Source of the DNA: Linepithema humile
Taxonomy: Eukaryota; Arthropoda; Insecta; Hymenoptera; Formicidae
DNA length: 64,000 nt
Direction of reading: 5' to 3'
Assembly: GCF_040581485.1 (NCBI RefSeq)
Contig: NC_090135.1
Coordinates: forward strand, 6,813,001 to 6,877,000
Shown here: positions 39,901-55,000 of the stretch, in pieces
Layout of the letters: each line of letters opens with the position of its first letter
How positions within the stretch are numbered: position 1 is the stretch's first letter
The notes under the pieces: model-generated
Told to the model about the DNA's origin: nothing
Seen by the model: only the letters and a program-made list of their open reading frames with translations
Databases searched by the model: none
Made by a program: the position numbers and the translations under genes

Positions 39901-42469
39901 GTGAGTTTTTGCAGAAATGCCTCGATGCGCTTCTATCTCCTTTTCTTTCGACTGGCTTCAACGCCTCGGACACGCTTGAGCCACCGTACAAAACGTGAGC
40001 CATTTATTTGATAGAGAGACCGTGAACGCGCGGACTCCCACGAGGAAATAGGAGGCAGACGGGCAAGAAATATTTTCGCTCACCCGAAGACGGGATCGGA
40101 TTATTTCTACTTGCGGCATGCTACAAGTCGATGCGTATCCTGTCATAAATGTAGCAAAATACGCTGGAATCGTAAAAATACGTTTTTGCTACCGCCGATC
40201 TTGTGTTTATCCTTTTTACATTCTGCGAAACGCCGGTAAGAAGCTGAATATTGCGGTAAGAGAGACCGGAGGAGAGTAAAAGTAATAAATACGAGGAATG
40301 TTTTTTCGCAACTCAAATATTTTTGCAAGTATTTATGATGGAGTGTATATTTTTTTAAGACAGAAAAGGAGCGATTCTATTAAGGTCTCTCGCGATAGAT
40401 GGACTTAAGTGCCGCGTCATTTCTCGAGATTATAAAGGAGACGCGATAGAAAGGCCTAAATCGAGCGTGCATTGTGTGCGCCATGAGTTGAAATTAATTT
40501 CTGAAAACCAGAGTCGAGAGACGGGACGAACACTTCCGCGATCGTCTTTCTTGTACCGTCTGGTGTGACTAACGCAGAGTCGGCCGGCCAATGTTTGAAT
40601 GAGCGAGCCACGTTCTGTCAGGCCGTCGAACCTATCCGCGTGTCTCCCTCCCTCTCTGGCGACGGGGAGAGCATTACCTCATAATGCTCACCTCTGGCAC
40701 CGGTCGTGTCGGGGCCCAAGGTGCTTTCCCATGGACTTGGCACACCATATTCGTTCTTCAACTACTCTCGGGTCGCCTTCAGGCGATCGGTCGCCTCCTT
40801 CCTATCGTGAGCCTCGTTCCGCGAAGTATCACGTGAACTCCTTCCCTTTGCGTCGAGCGGGTTTCAAACGGTACGTCTGGACCTATCGAATCCCGGTACG
40901 GATATCGGAACGCGGCGATCCAGTTGAAATGACACTGAAATTATCGTCGCTCGTGTCACAATTTTTTTTTTTTTTTTTTTTTGCGAAAGAAAAACATAGA
41001 TAAACTGCGTCGCAATCGACCGCAAAATGCATCCCGAGATCGAGAGAGAAAAAAACTCATCGCTCTTGTAATTCGTTATCCGAGAAAGTAATTTCATATC
41101 TTGTGGTCGGAGAGAACACAAAGAAGACGAACCTATTTCGCACATATCGGCGCTCACGACGATCGATCGATCGATCGATAGAGGAGCGTTCTCGGAAAAG
41201 CATGATACTACGGTCACGACGGCGTGCAAAAACGTTGCATCGTCAATGAAGGCTTATTGAGGATGCGTCAGTTTTGCCTCTTCCCTTCATCAATCGGCCG
41301 TCGGTGCTTCAGCGAAGAGCAGGTGTGGTTAAACGGACGGGATCGATTGAATTCCGCGACTCACCCGGCGTATCTTCTCCCCCTCTCTTTTTTTTTTTTT
41401 TTTTCCTCGGAAATCGCTAGGCGATTCTGTGACTCTTTCTCGCGCGCGCTTGTATCCTTTTTGCTTCTCGAGCTTTTCTCGAGCAGGCAGCAAGGACGAT
41501 CGAGATCGACGTGCTCGATCACCGGCGATCCATCAGACAACGGACAAGTTTTACTGGATTATGTATCTTCTTCGGGACAGAGCCGGGCACTTGCGAGACG
41601 CTCGCATTCAAAGGAAATCAGGAACATTGCCGACTTCGATAGGCAACAGGTTTTCACTGTAAAAACGTTTATCCGTTGTGTTGTATCACCACGCGCGTAG
41701 CAGTAACTTTCTTCTCTCGGATCTGCCGTTTCGAGATAATCGGAATCGCTTGATGTATCGGATAGCATTACAGCGGGAAATTACGAGCAACTCTCGCCAC
41801 TTGTTATTTCTTGTGTTCGCATCAAATTGTTACATCTGATTGGCGATTTGCACGATTGTGATTTTGTTATTACACACGATCGAAAATACAACAGTCGGCA
41901 AAGTATTATATGCATCAAAGCGGATTCTAAATAATTGTAATTATCGAAATTCCTAAGTAATTGCTTAATTTTTGGCTGGAACTTAGGGTAAATATTTGAT
42001 CGGTACATGCACGCTTCGTGAGTTCTGTACATTCTCGCGTTTCTTTGCCTTTCTCGTTTAAAGTTTATATAGATCATTCCTTATGTCAACGACGAAAAAA
42101 AAAAGAATAATAAAAGAAAGAAAGCACGACGAAAGATTTATTTCATTAGTAAGCGGAGGAGCTAATTTGAAAGTCTCGCCCGGAAATGATCTAAATTTGA
42201 GGTTAGACAAAGGAAAAAAAAAATGCATCTCGACACACAGATTCCCGCGCGTAGCGATTCCTTCGCGGTTGCATCCACGCAATGCTGAATTCTGGTCAAA
42301 CCTGTAAGCCCTGAGGAGCAGTCAATCGGCCTGCCTGCATCGGGATGTCACTGACCGCGTATCTCACCGTTCGCAACTTACGGTCTACGTCCACCGAGTC
42401 GCACCTGACCCCTGGCGTTCCATATTTATGCTTAATGCCTGGCAAAGTGTCGTTATCGTCAAGTATCAT

Positions 42470-42500
<31 letters not shown>

Positions 42501-43017
42501 CCGCCGCGTTGCGCCACGCGGAGGAGAATCGGGACGGCATAGCGCGCGGCTCGGGGTGTACAAAAATCCGCCGAGATATATGTGACGTGAGACCGCGTAC
42601 AGTTACGCGCGTATTAAATAAATATCTCTCGCGTGATGTATTTATACAAGCTGATCCATAAATCTCCGGCGAAGGACTTCCATACGTCCGAGGAGAATAT
42701 TCGAATTTTCTTCTCTCAATATCGCGATTAAATCGAATTCATATTAATCGCAAGTCCTTCTCTCTCCCGTCCGAGATGTATGTATTCATTGTGGAGTCCT
42801 GTGCACGAGAGTGCGGCACGAAAATAATGAGGGTTTTTGAGGTAACTCGACCTAATGCGTTTTTGATAGCGAGCGCGAATAAATTCCGCGCCGCCAATTC
42901 AGACGAGGAAGAGCTCGCGCGAAATAAGAGGGTATAGAAAGGATCCGTTGTAACCGGTACGTCGTAAGAGGACTCCACTCCCTTGTCCTCTCAGCTCTTC
43001 TCTCTACATCTCTTTCA

Positions 43018-43065
<48 letters not shown>

Positions 43066-46000
43066 TCTGTGTGTACCTTCTTGACTACTTACTGAGATGC
43101 TGAGGTCAGCGGCGGTCATCCGACGAAGGGTATAACGGAACGCGTGGGTGCAACGTCAGCGTGACATCGGTCGCGTTAATCTGTTTTGGAAAATGACTGT
43201 TCCGCTTTCCCGAGGCATAATTTCCAAGGGCGATATCTGAAACAACGTCGCGCGGTAAAATGTCGCGTTTAATGTCCGCCGGATCCTCGCCCGTACACAC
43301 GCCCGTGAGACATTCCCGCGCTCCGGGAATTTCGAGCTTCTTTATCGGAAACGAGTCCAGGAATCATTCTCATTACCGGACCTAACGGCATGCGAACTCG
43401 CCTCATAATGTAGGAAATGGTAATGAACTCGATCCCGCGATTGGGTGGATACAATTTATGATTGTCCTCGAAAGAGTGCCCCACGCTAGAAACACTGCGG
43501 CGCGTATTACGCCAGAACCGGTCGGCCAGGTTTCTACAACATTACCTTTCAGATATCCATGACATTGACATTAACGGTCGCGCCGCATGCAAACGAATAG
43601 CATCGATTTCTTTGGCTCGTCCCCGGTAATCTGAAATTCTTTCGACGAAATTAACCGCCGGATAGTGAGTTGCGTAACTTCCGAGCGCTTCGCGCTCGGG
43701 ATGAGTCCCGAGGTGGAGGAAAATCCCGTCATCGGACGTGATGGGGGTCTTTTCATCTCGCACAACAAAGGATAAAATTATTCCATCATTTTTTTCATCA
43801 GCATGCGAAGAGACTCGCTCGGCGAATGCGGCGAACGTGCGGTGAAGGAAACCGCGACCTTGGAGGGATGCGTAATGCAGAATTTCGTGCACGCAATACA
43901 CTAGAGGCCGGCTGCGGTGCCAGGTGTTCATCGGAGCGTGTGCGGTTGATGGTAATGAACTTTCGCGAGGCAAGGCCGCCGGGAATGATTTCATAACACA
44001 AGCGCAATAGCTCCGCGTTCTCCTGCTATCTTTAATATCGTACGCGCGCATATGCGCACAGACGTGGAAAAAGGGACGGGTCAGGTCGAGATATTCCGAG
44101 AGGCACCGAGAAGGTCGCCCTCGAGGAGGGAACGGGACAATCGCGGGCGGGCGGAGGGGGGGTGGGGAAAGAGGGAACGACACGGAGAGGAAACGGAAGG
44201 ACTCGGCGGTACGTTGACTTACATAATGACTCCCCGCAACTCCTCGAGACATATATGTGTATATATACGCGCGATCCTCTGTCCTCGATTGCGAGAGAGT
44301 GGTCGGAGAACGTATAAATCTCGCGCGCGGAAATTATATTCGAAGGAAGATGCGTTTATTGTTGATACCGATAAACTCCCACGTCGTCCTTCTTCTGCGT
44401 GGCCAAGATTGATTTAGGATCCGCGTTTCAGGTGTGCGTCGAGAGAGGCCTTAGAGAAGCGCGTCTTAGCCGATTCACTTCCGTGCGGCTTTGTACTACG
44501 TGTTTTATTCGAAACAGCGTTTTTATCTGCGATGCGGAACATTATCTTGCTATGCGAGATTTATTAGATGAGTCTCGCTGCTTCTTTTGAGAGAAAATTC
44601 GCGATCTCTTGCGCTTCGATCTTGAACTGATAAGAAACGAGTGTCGAAAATCGGCAAGATCGGCAATGTCGAATGCTGAGATCATTGTGCTTCATCACGT
44701 TGCAATTCTCCGTTACCACCGTCGAAATGCGTCGCGACTTTTTGCCAGCATCTCCCGGTCGTACGCACTCAATGATCGTCCCGTTAGTTCGCCGACGGTA
44801 ATTTATCGATCACCGCTGGACCGAGAAGAAGCGGAGGAAATGCTAGTGCTAGCGCGGCAAAAAAACAGTTGTTTAGTTTTTGGTGCGTATCGTCGTTAGA
44901 CTTGATCGACCGTTCAAAAGATGGAATAAGTCTTTATTGGCTCCGGGAAAGAGCCGAATTGACGGTGATTGTCCACGCAGCAAACACCTTTCTCTCGCCG
45001 CGTTTCCTGTTACGGCATTCCCGATATCGAATAACCAGTTTCTAGTGGCCGACAATAAGTCATCTCATTATACGTTTAATTATCGCGTGTGCATACCGCT
45101 GCTCGTCTGTTGAATAACCGTATTGTGCAAGAGTGTCATCAGTAGTTAATACTTGTATAATGAAGACCACGTACGGAGATTATAATCGTGTACAAGCCTC
45201 GACACCTTGACCGTGGTCTCACCGAAGGGAGGCGCGACGTAATAACTTAGTCTGACCATTGTGCGAGACAAGAATCGTCTCGGTAGGCCACAGTGCACGC
45301 GTACGTGATGGGTTCGTATAACGTGGAGGCACGCGGCTCGAAACCCCGGCTCGCTCGTGGGATTGACGAGGCATGAAACCTCCATTCACCCAGAACTCGT
45401 CGTCGTGATTCCCAGTACAATTCGATTCACTGAAAATCACTAGCATCGCGGAATGCTAATTCTTGAATAACTTGAAACTCGTTTCCATATATATATATAT
45501 ATAATATATTAGTAGCGAGTTCTTCATTACAAAAACGCATATGTCAAATATGTAAAAAAATTTGTATTTATCAGTTTTAAATATGTACTTATTTGATTTC
45601 GATAAAATAAATTTTAAAAATTATTTTTTATTAATTAAATTATCGATTAAAAAACCGAGAGCACGTTATATTTTTCATCCGTACTCCGTATACATTGCAC
45701 GGATGTCGCTTCGATTCTCTTTCATAATAAAAAATTAAGTAGCTTTAAAAATAAAAAAGCAAACATAAGAGCGAATCGAAGCATATGAAGAAAGCTCATT
45801 GTATGATTTCTAGAACATCTCTGTGATTATACTTCGGGAGAATGTCCTGTCACGTTTCAGGAACAATTGAACTCGAGTCTGCGCGCGACACTTCAATACC
45901 GAAAGAAATTGCGAAATCCTGTCGTGTAAGAAAAGAATGCATTCGGAGAGTGAGATACGTGTTGTCGTACGCGAATGTCCGCGCGCGAATTGTGCGCGCG

Positions 46001-49000
46001 AGAGAAAGAGCGAGAACCAACGGGAATTCAGTATTCCATGCGCACTCATCATACAACTCGTTCGACTGGGGCGAGGGTGTTAACGAGAATTCGCCCACGT
46101 GTGTTCGCGCCATATGACGCTTCCACTCGTCTCGTTGTTAAGCCCCGGTACACCCTCGAGAGACGGCAAATGCGTCCCGCTGGTAATTACTATGATAAAC
46201 TGCACGCGGGAGACGCATTGACGTTCGCCCTTGCAAACTCTGCCGAGCTTATTCGGTAATCCCGCGTTTTACGCTTTTCATTAACTTTAATTCCACGTAC
46301 CTGTCGGTGCATTCGATCGTACAGTACTAACAGGCATGTTTCTTTGATTACAGCGCCGGTATATGATCAGGATACCACACAGATCGCAGAGTATGATGCA
46401 GGTATGTATATCACGCCGACTTTTACTGCATCTAATCAATCGACATGCAACGTGACATTAATCGTATCGCGGTTCCGGAAGTTATATACGTTGTACTTTG
46501 ATTGAAATAATCATATATTACAAATGACTTTGACTATACGTGATGTGTTATAAAATTAAAAGTTTATTAAATTCATTAAATTTATTAGATTTTACAACAC
46601 AATAATACGAAAATAGCAATTGCATAATTACGATATTTCAGATTGGACACATTTATTAATGTTAAATTATTTCTGTAGCTCCTATCGGATGTTACTTCAA
46701 CTTCCAGCGTTATCAAGAAGGCGATAGGATCATGACAAGTGAACCATGTTTAAATTGCACATGTCACAATCGAATGTTGATGTGCTACCTGAAAGTCTGT
46801 CCCTTCACGAAAGGGATCGGTCAGGATTGTACGGTAGAGAAGCGCCCGGATCAATGTTGTCCGGTAATCACTTGTCCGGAAGTACCGGTTCAACTATTAA
46901 CATCGACAACAAGCGCACCGGCGGGCTCGGATTCCACGGAGGTCGGTTTCCACGATAATTATGGATGCCATGTCAACCAGAGATTTTACGCAGACGGCGC
47001 TATGCTGCTGTTGGATCATCACAATCCTTGCGAACTCTGTTATTGCATCAGGAACAGAACCACTTGTGTTATGCAAGAATGTACTTTACGAGTGGCGGGA
47101 TGTAAACCGGTCTACCAACCGGGTGTATGTTGTCCGATCAAATACGATTGCGGTAAGTTTCGTCTTGCGATATCCTGCTGTTACTTCAATTACTGATTTC
47201 CCACAATTACTGATTTTTTTTGTGCAGAATACGATGAGGAATCTAGCACCACGGTTGGTCCGACTCCCGGACTTATCATGACCACAACGCTACCACCCGG
47301 CGTGTTACCTCAATGTTATTATGAGGACAAAGTCTACGAAGACGGTGATCTGATTAATTCGTCACAGCCTTGTCAACATTGTTATTGCTTCCGAGGCGAG
47401 ATTGCTTGCGCGGTGCAAAATTGCGGAACACCGATGCAAGCGCATGGAAAGAATTGCACAGCCTTACCACCACCGGAAGGAGAATGCTGCCCGACCACAT
47501 ACCAGTGTGGTAAGTAATTTCATGTAATAACCAATGGTTACAATGTATTACATAATTCTCTCTTTCTTTCTTTCTATTATTTAATGATCTCCGATAGAAA
47601 TTATTAGTCAATGAACATTACATATTAAAGAATTCGCTTGTATGTGCTTATTACAGAGGAAGACGAGCAAGGAGTCTCCATACTACCAGAAGAAGGTGAA
47701 GAACAACTTCCGGAGCAAACACCACACGAAGAACAAATAACGACCGAGTCTCCTATTATAATTGATCAGGAGGATCAACAAGTGAAAGACGAACGTCCTC
47801 AAGAAGAAACATTCCCAGGGGCCGATAATGCTATACCGCTCACTCCCGAGAGAGAGGAAGAAACGGGTGTTCAAGGCACTATCGAACATGTTACTAAAGA
47901 ACAGATTCCAATTACCGAAAAACCTGAAGAACAACCCGTAACACCACCGACAGAAGAAAACGCTGTACCTGAGACAGAAACTACTACTGCTGAAAAAGAA
48001 TCCACTCTTTCTCCTGAACATATTACTGAAACTTCTTCCGCTGCGGTGACACAGGAAGTAACTTCTGAAGTACCTTCCGAAACAGAAGCAGCAAAGACGG
48101 AAGTGCCCACGAGTGAAAAAACTGAAGAAGGTTTAATTACTGAGGCGCCTACTGCCGAACTACCGGAAGCTTCATCTACTTCGGAAGGCTTGCAACCTCA
48201 AGAAGAAGTAATAACTACGGAGCATATATCTGAAGAACATATAAGCACACAAGAAAGCATATCTGAAAAAGAACACAGCACACCTGCTGCCGCCGAAATA
48301 GAACAATCGACTAAATCTTCTATTGGCGAAGAAGCACAGACCACAGTTACAATAGAACCAGAAATTAGTTCACACAAAGAAGAGGTAACTATAACAGAAA
48401 AGGCGGAAATATCGGAAAAACCAGAGACTTTTACTGAAATCATTGAGAAAGCAACGTCGCCGATTGCAGAAACCGAGGAATCTGGTATTATTCCTGAATC
48501 TGCCACTGAACAGATAAAAGAAGATAAAAGCGGAATAGAAACTACACCAGGTGAAACCTTGGCTACAGAAACGGAATCACCAGTAGAAGAAGAAATGGGT
48601 CATGAAGTGCCTAGTACTGAACAAGTTGAAGCAGAAGTGTCGCATCCGACGGAAATTGCTAGTACAGAAGAACCTCAATCAATTGAAGTAAGTGGTCTTC
48701 CTAAGGAACAACCTATCGAAGAACAACAAAAACCTGTGACAGATAAAGAACAACGGCCGGAAGAGCCAACATCTGAGCACGCAATAATCAAAGAAGAACC
48801 TGCCACTGTTGGTGCTAAGAAAGAAGATTCTGGTTTGACTGAGAGTCCAGATATAAGCAAGGAATCTGTCACGGAAGGAGAACACGCAGAAGAATCAACT
48901 CCAGAAATTCCAGCTCAAGGTCCAACTGGTATACCAATTCCTGAACGAAGTCCTGGACAGAAGGCGGAAGATGAGAACGTCTATCACGTTACTGAAGATT

Positions 49001-52000
49001 ATCATGGCGTTACGCGTCCAGAAGTTAATCCTGACAATCTTCTAACTGAATCTCCACAGAAAACACCTGTAACATTACTTCCGCAGGAACCAGAAATTAC
49101 GCTGACACCATCAGAAGAAACTCAGAAACCTGAAATTACTGAAATCACTACGGAAGAAACAAAAGCGGAAACTACTCCTGCTATTACGAAAACTGAGACT
49201 AGCACAGAAACTTCTGTAACAACTATTGCTTCTGTAGAACACGAGCCAGAAGAAAAAGCACCCGAAGAAATTGAAAAACCTAGTGTATCAGAAGAACCTA
49301 AAACTGAAATACCAGAAGGAGAAGTTCAGTCTACGGAAGAAACTCCCAGTGGTGAAGATATGCCCACAAAAGGACTTGACGTCTCTGGTGAAAGTTCTTC
49401 CTCTGAGGAAACCAGTGGCGAACAAGGTGAGAAAAAAGTGCAACCAAAGAAAGAGCAGCCAAGCGAAGAAGAAGCAGGAACACAATTTCCAGCCACAGAA
49501 TTGGAAATGCCTGTATCTATTCCAGGACCGGAACATTCAACGGTGCTTCCAAGTCTTGGAGAACAATCAACAGAAGGTGAACAAGTCACTACCGTAATTT
49601 CTTCTGCTGAGCAATCGACACAAGTGCCACAAGTTGAAGAGAAAATTGAAATTACTACTACTGAAGAAGAAAAACCAGCAACCAGCGAAAAGCCAGTTGA
49701 GGAACATGTTACAGAACAATCTACTACATCGTTGGGTATAATATCAAGTGAAGAAGAAAAAGAATTACAAACTACTCAATCTATCTTGAAAGAAGAGCAA
49801 ACTACAGAAGCTGAAGAAAAGTCTACAACAGAAGCACCTGCTGGTGAAGAACGAAAAACTGAACAACCTGAACAATATTCTACAGAAAGAGGTCCAGAAG
49901 AGCCTACTGTTACAGAAAGTCAGGAAACTGAGGCGCCTAAAATCGAAGAAAAGCCTGAAGAAGTAGAAAGTACAGAAGGCATACCAACGGAAAGTGCAGA
50001 GACTGAAGTAAAACCAACGGAAATTACTGAAATTAAACAAACAGAATTGCCTGTTACTGAAGAACATCCTACCAAAATAGATGAAACTGAAAAAGAAGGT
50101 GAAGAAAAAATCCCTGTAATTAAAGAGATACAGACAGAAATTCCTGCAGCTGAAACTGAATCTACTGAGACACCGATAAAAGAGCAGACAGAAAAGGCAC
50201 AAACTGAACCTTCCGTCACTGGAGGATTACCGAGTCAGCCTTCGGTTCCTTTAGATCGTAAGGAGGATCAAGAATCTGTTGAACCAATATTAAATAAAGA
50301 AGAGCAAGGAAGCCAAGAACAAATAACTCAGAAACCATCTCTTGAAGAGAAGGAAGTATCTGAGATATACGAAGAACCACAAAAACCAACAGTTTCCTCT
50401 GAAATTGAAGTGACTCACGTTCCATCTTCAGAAGAAGTTGTTACTAAATCTGCTTTACCGGAAGAAAAACCGACTGAAGTTGCTGGGACAACGGAATCTG
50501 TTGGCGCTGGTGAGGTTGCTACACAGCCACCTTTAGAGCAACAACCTGAAGTACCGAGCGTACAACCGGAAGAAGCCGTAACGAAACCACCTGAACAGGA
50601 AGAACAGACTGAAGGACCAGTCATCAAAGAACAACCTGAGGAAATATTAACGATAGAAACTACTTCTGTAACTCCTACCAGCGAAATTCCTGAAGAACTA
50701 GTTACGAGCGAAAAAGATGCAGGCATTAGTAAATCGACTGAAGCTACAGCAAGCGAAGGTACTACGATACCCGAATTGATTTCTGAAGTGTCAACTGAAT
50801 CTCCTGGACCTGTTGAAGAACATACAGAGCCTGAAATTCCTGTTGAAAGACAACCGGAGGAAGAGGTTACGCTATCATCGACAACGGAAGAAAAACCAAG
50901 TGAAGAAGGTGAAACAGAAGAAGTACCTCCTGAAGTATCAACAGAAAAAGCCGCAGTTCCAGTAACACCTGAAGTGTCTATTCCTGAAAAGCCACCACAG
51001 GAAGAAAAAGAAGTTGCTAAAGAATCGACGGAAACGCCAGAACATTTGACGCTCGCTCCAGAAGAAACACCTCAAGTAAAAGTTACTACAGAGGTATCTC
51101 AACAGTCAACCGAACTTCCAACTAGCATTCCTGAAAAGGAATCTCCTATAGAGAAAGAGAGTATACCAGAGATCACAGCTCGTCCATCAGGTATTCCAGG
51201 AGAGGGCAATTGCCTCGTCGAAGGACAATCTTATAATAATAATTCAGCCGTTCCACCAGCGAATTTGTGCCAGACCAGTTGCCGTTGTGTCAGCAGTATT
51301 GTACAATGCGAGCTTGTACAATGTCCCGCGCCACCAGTGCACTTATCGAACTGTATGCCAATTCATAGTGCAGAGTCGTGTTGTCCAATGTATGCCTGTG
51401 ACGAAACATCTACTGCTCAATCAGAAGTCATAAAATCCGATAGTCATAAAATCGAATCTCACATTCCTGAAACGGAAGGAGAGGATAAGAAGATGACTAC
51501 AACAAAGGAATTATTAACAGAAGCACCCGTTACAGAAACTGTAACATCAAAAGAATCTACTACGATAGTTGGTGAGATTAGTACACCAGAATCCCAACCT
51601 GCGGAAGTTACTGTTCCCTCTGTCTCACCGTCAGAAGAAGAGATAAAACCAACAGCGACTGAGAAGCAGCTGACTACTCCTGAGTCTGTCGAATTACAAC
51701 CAACTACAATTAAACAACCTGTTGAGCAACATCCTGAAGAACACACTATAAGTCCGGTATCTGAAACGTCGCAAGAATCTGCCACTCAAGTGCCTGAAGA
51801 AAAAGAACATACTATTCCAGAAGAAACTACTGAAGAGGCGGGAGAAGCTATAACAAAATTGGCAGTTTCGACTGAGCAACCTGTTGAAGAGCAGACTACG
51901 GCTAGCGGCGAGGAGCAACCAATAAGTATTCCTACGAATATACCTCCAGAACAGGAACCTCATGGTGCTGGAGAAGAAGTTACGATTCCTACTGCGCCAA

Positions 52001-55000
52001 AAGAGCAAGAGACTTCCACTTCTGCTGAAATAGAAGCTTCGACATCTGCTGAGAGAGGTGAAGTTCCAACTATTGTACCTAGTAAGGAAGAAGAATCTAT
52101 TACGCCGAGCAAAGAGCAGGAGGAATCTGGTGAAGGTGTAAAGCCGATTAAAGAAGGTGAAATAGAACAACCAGAAGAAGAAAAAATTCAACCAATACCA
52201 ACTTCTGAAGAACCAATTACTACTGAAGAAGATAAAACATCTATAAAACCGGAAGAAGAAACTGTGACAGAAAAACTACCAGCGAAACCGGAAGTTTCAG
52301 AAGAACAAACGACTGTTGAGTCAAGCGAGTATGAGAGTACTCCTATTTCTGATATTTTACAACCGACGACAGAGCAGAAACCCAAGGAAACTGAACATGA
52401 AGAAGAAAAAGAACAAGAAATAATTACATCAACTGAAGGTGAACGAACTGTTGAAACCGAGAAATCAGAATCTCAAACAAAATTACCCACCACAATTGCT
52501 TCAGACAAAGTTGAACAACCTGTTGAATCGACGACTTTGGTACACGCAATAACCGAAGAAGCGCCATCAGAAGACCACACGACTGCAAAATCTGAGGAAG
52601 TTTCCACAGAAGAAAGCAAGGGTGAAACAAAACCGTCAATTTCAACTGAAGTTCCTGAAATTGAAGAAGAACACGCTACAACTCCTGGATTGCCTAGTGA
52701 AGTAGAAACACCTGGCGAAGAACCTGTTAAGCCAACCGAAGAATCTACTTCTGAAATTTCCCACAAAGAAACATCACCAGAAACTGTTGGACCAACAGAA
52801 GGCCCAGCAGAAACAGAAACTACGGAACATCCTGAAGAGCATCCGGAACCTTCAATTACAGAAGGAGAACCGTCTGTCACAAAATTGCCTACGGAAAAAC
52901 CAATTGAAGTAGAACCTCCAGTCACTACGGAACAATCAACTACCACAGTTTCTGAAGCAGAACATGAAAAGCCCACTGAACCCAGCATTGTTCACGAACC
53001 AGAAAGCACTCAAGTTCCGATCGAAGTACATCCGGAAATTACACCTGAAACGGAATCTCATACGCCTGAATTACCAGAAGAGCACACAATATCCGAAGAG
53101 GTATTAACAACGTCTGCACCTGAAGGTGAACAGCCTTTGAAAGAAACTATACCAAGTCTAGGCGAAGAGCAAACTGAGCAGTCCGTTGCTCCCGAAATAG
53201 AATCCGAAACACCTGTTGTAAAAGAAGAGCATGTCACTACTCCGACTGAAGAGCAAACTCCGAAATCTGTAGAACAAGTTCCTGTTGAGGAACAAACTAT
53301 TGCTCCCTCTACTTCCAGTGAAGGCGAAGCAACAGAACAGATTACACCAGAAAGTGTAACGATTCAAGAAGAACAAAAGATTACAGATAGTGCTAAACCA
53401 GAAACGGAATTGCCTGGTTTAACGGAGGAACAAACCGCTGGTCCCGAAGAAGAAGAACAGAAACCTGAAACTGGAGTAAAGGAAGAACCAGTTACAATTC
53501 CAGAAGTTACAGAAAAAGAAACGACAGAAGAAGCTGTGACACCTGTTGGCATTACGGAGGGTCATCCATCCGTGGAGGAATATACTCCACAAGAAGAAGT
53601 AACACCGTCCAAAGTTAAAACAGATGCAACAAGTCAAGAACCGATAGAAACAACAACTGCTCAGGAAGAACAGAGACCTGAAGAAGAAGGTCAAGTTACA
53701 AGTGAGATCAGTTTACCACAACATCCATTGAGCGAAGAACCGATAACTGTGGCAGTAGAAACAGAAGGTCCTCATGAATATGAAACAACGTCTATTGCAG
53801 AAGAAGTATCGAAACCGGTGACGGAGGTCAGCGTGGTAGAAAAACTTTCACCTGAACAGGAATCTGCTACAACTGAAGGTTTAAAACCAGAGGAACCCAT
53901 CACAAGAATTTCTGAAATAAGTCCAACTGAAAAGCCCGCGGAAGCTTTACCTGAAACAGAAAAACCAGTTCAACAAGAACAGGAAACAGAATTGCCCGAG
54001 CAAGGTGAAACTACTACAAAATCAGTTGAAGATATTTTGCTCAAGGAGAAATTGCCAGAAGAAGTGGAAGCTGAAGTAAAGCCAACTGAAGCTCCTGTAA
54101 GTGGTGAAGAAGAAGAAGCACATTCTACTGCACCTACTCCAATTGAAACGACTTCCGTTCAGACGGAAGAACAACCGATAACAAAATTGCAGCCTACTGA
54201 AGAATCTCTTCCTTCTCTTCCACCACAAGAGATTCAACCTACTCAACCTGAAGAAAGTGAAGTTCATACAAGTCTACCTGCGGAATCTACCACAGAACAT
54301 GCACCTGAAATACCAGACACGATAGAAACAGAAAAACCAGTTCCAGAAATTGAACAAACAGAACCGCCTTCGGAAACTACTGCATCTACTGAGGGTCTAA
54401 TTAAGGTTGCTGACGTGTCTGAAGAGAAGACTACTATAAGACCATCATCGGAAGAACCGGAAACCCAGGCTCCGTTAAGACCTGAGGAAGGTCCGCAAAC
54501 GGCAGAGACACCGGAAGAAATCCTCATAAAGACGCCATCTACGGAATTATCACCCGCAGAAATAACGGAGATTCCCGAAGAAGTTTCTTCTCAAGAGAGT
54601 GAGGACGTTGGTCATCCGCACGAGAGTACTGTAAAGCCAGAGACGCTTGGATCCGATGAAGAACATTTGCGACCGATCAATCATACCGCGGAAACGACGG
54701 AACAACCATATCAACCCAGCTTCCACGAACAACGTCCAACAAGCACTTCGACTCCTCATATTCCCGAATATCCTGATCAAACTGTACCGGGTGAGAATCC
54801 TCATTTCCCAGTGGATGGTGGCAGTTATTTGCATCCCGATGACGATTACGAGGAGGAGGACGACCTTACGGATTATGGACCGGGTACCTGCCGATACGGT
54901 GGCAAAGTCTACGTTTCGGCGCAGCAGATACCCAGAGACGATCCGTGCGACTTTTGCTTTTGCTTTAGGAGCGACATCATCTGTCTCCAGCAGAGCTGTC

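Larger units (their letters stand above)
39901..46353 (+). other. Tnc: Tnc intron after the signal-peptide exon
   Basis: A 6.45-kb phase-1 intron, GTGAGT at the start and TTTCTTTGATTACAG at the end. It contains CT tracts at 42474-42500 and about 43016-43064, an ATCG tandem near 41160-41178, T runs near 40963-40981 and 41390-41404, and an AT-rich patch (about 45480-45780) starting with a TA microsatellite. I found no further coding exon. The 236-codon minus-strand frame at 43542-44252 shows no domain or splice logic. Confidence 0.6.

Noticed and set aside
43542..44252. 236-codon minus-strand frame inside the Tnc intron
   Set aside because: No domain, signal peptide or repeat; overlapping frames on the same DNA look equally plausible, as expected in stop-poor GC-rich sequence.
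47638..47656. Independent start of the 2539-codon frame at TTG 47638
   Set aside because: The segment before 47657 is intron ending in CTTATTACAG; the upstream VWC exons join in frame, so the long frame is an internal exon.
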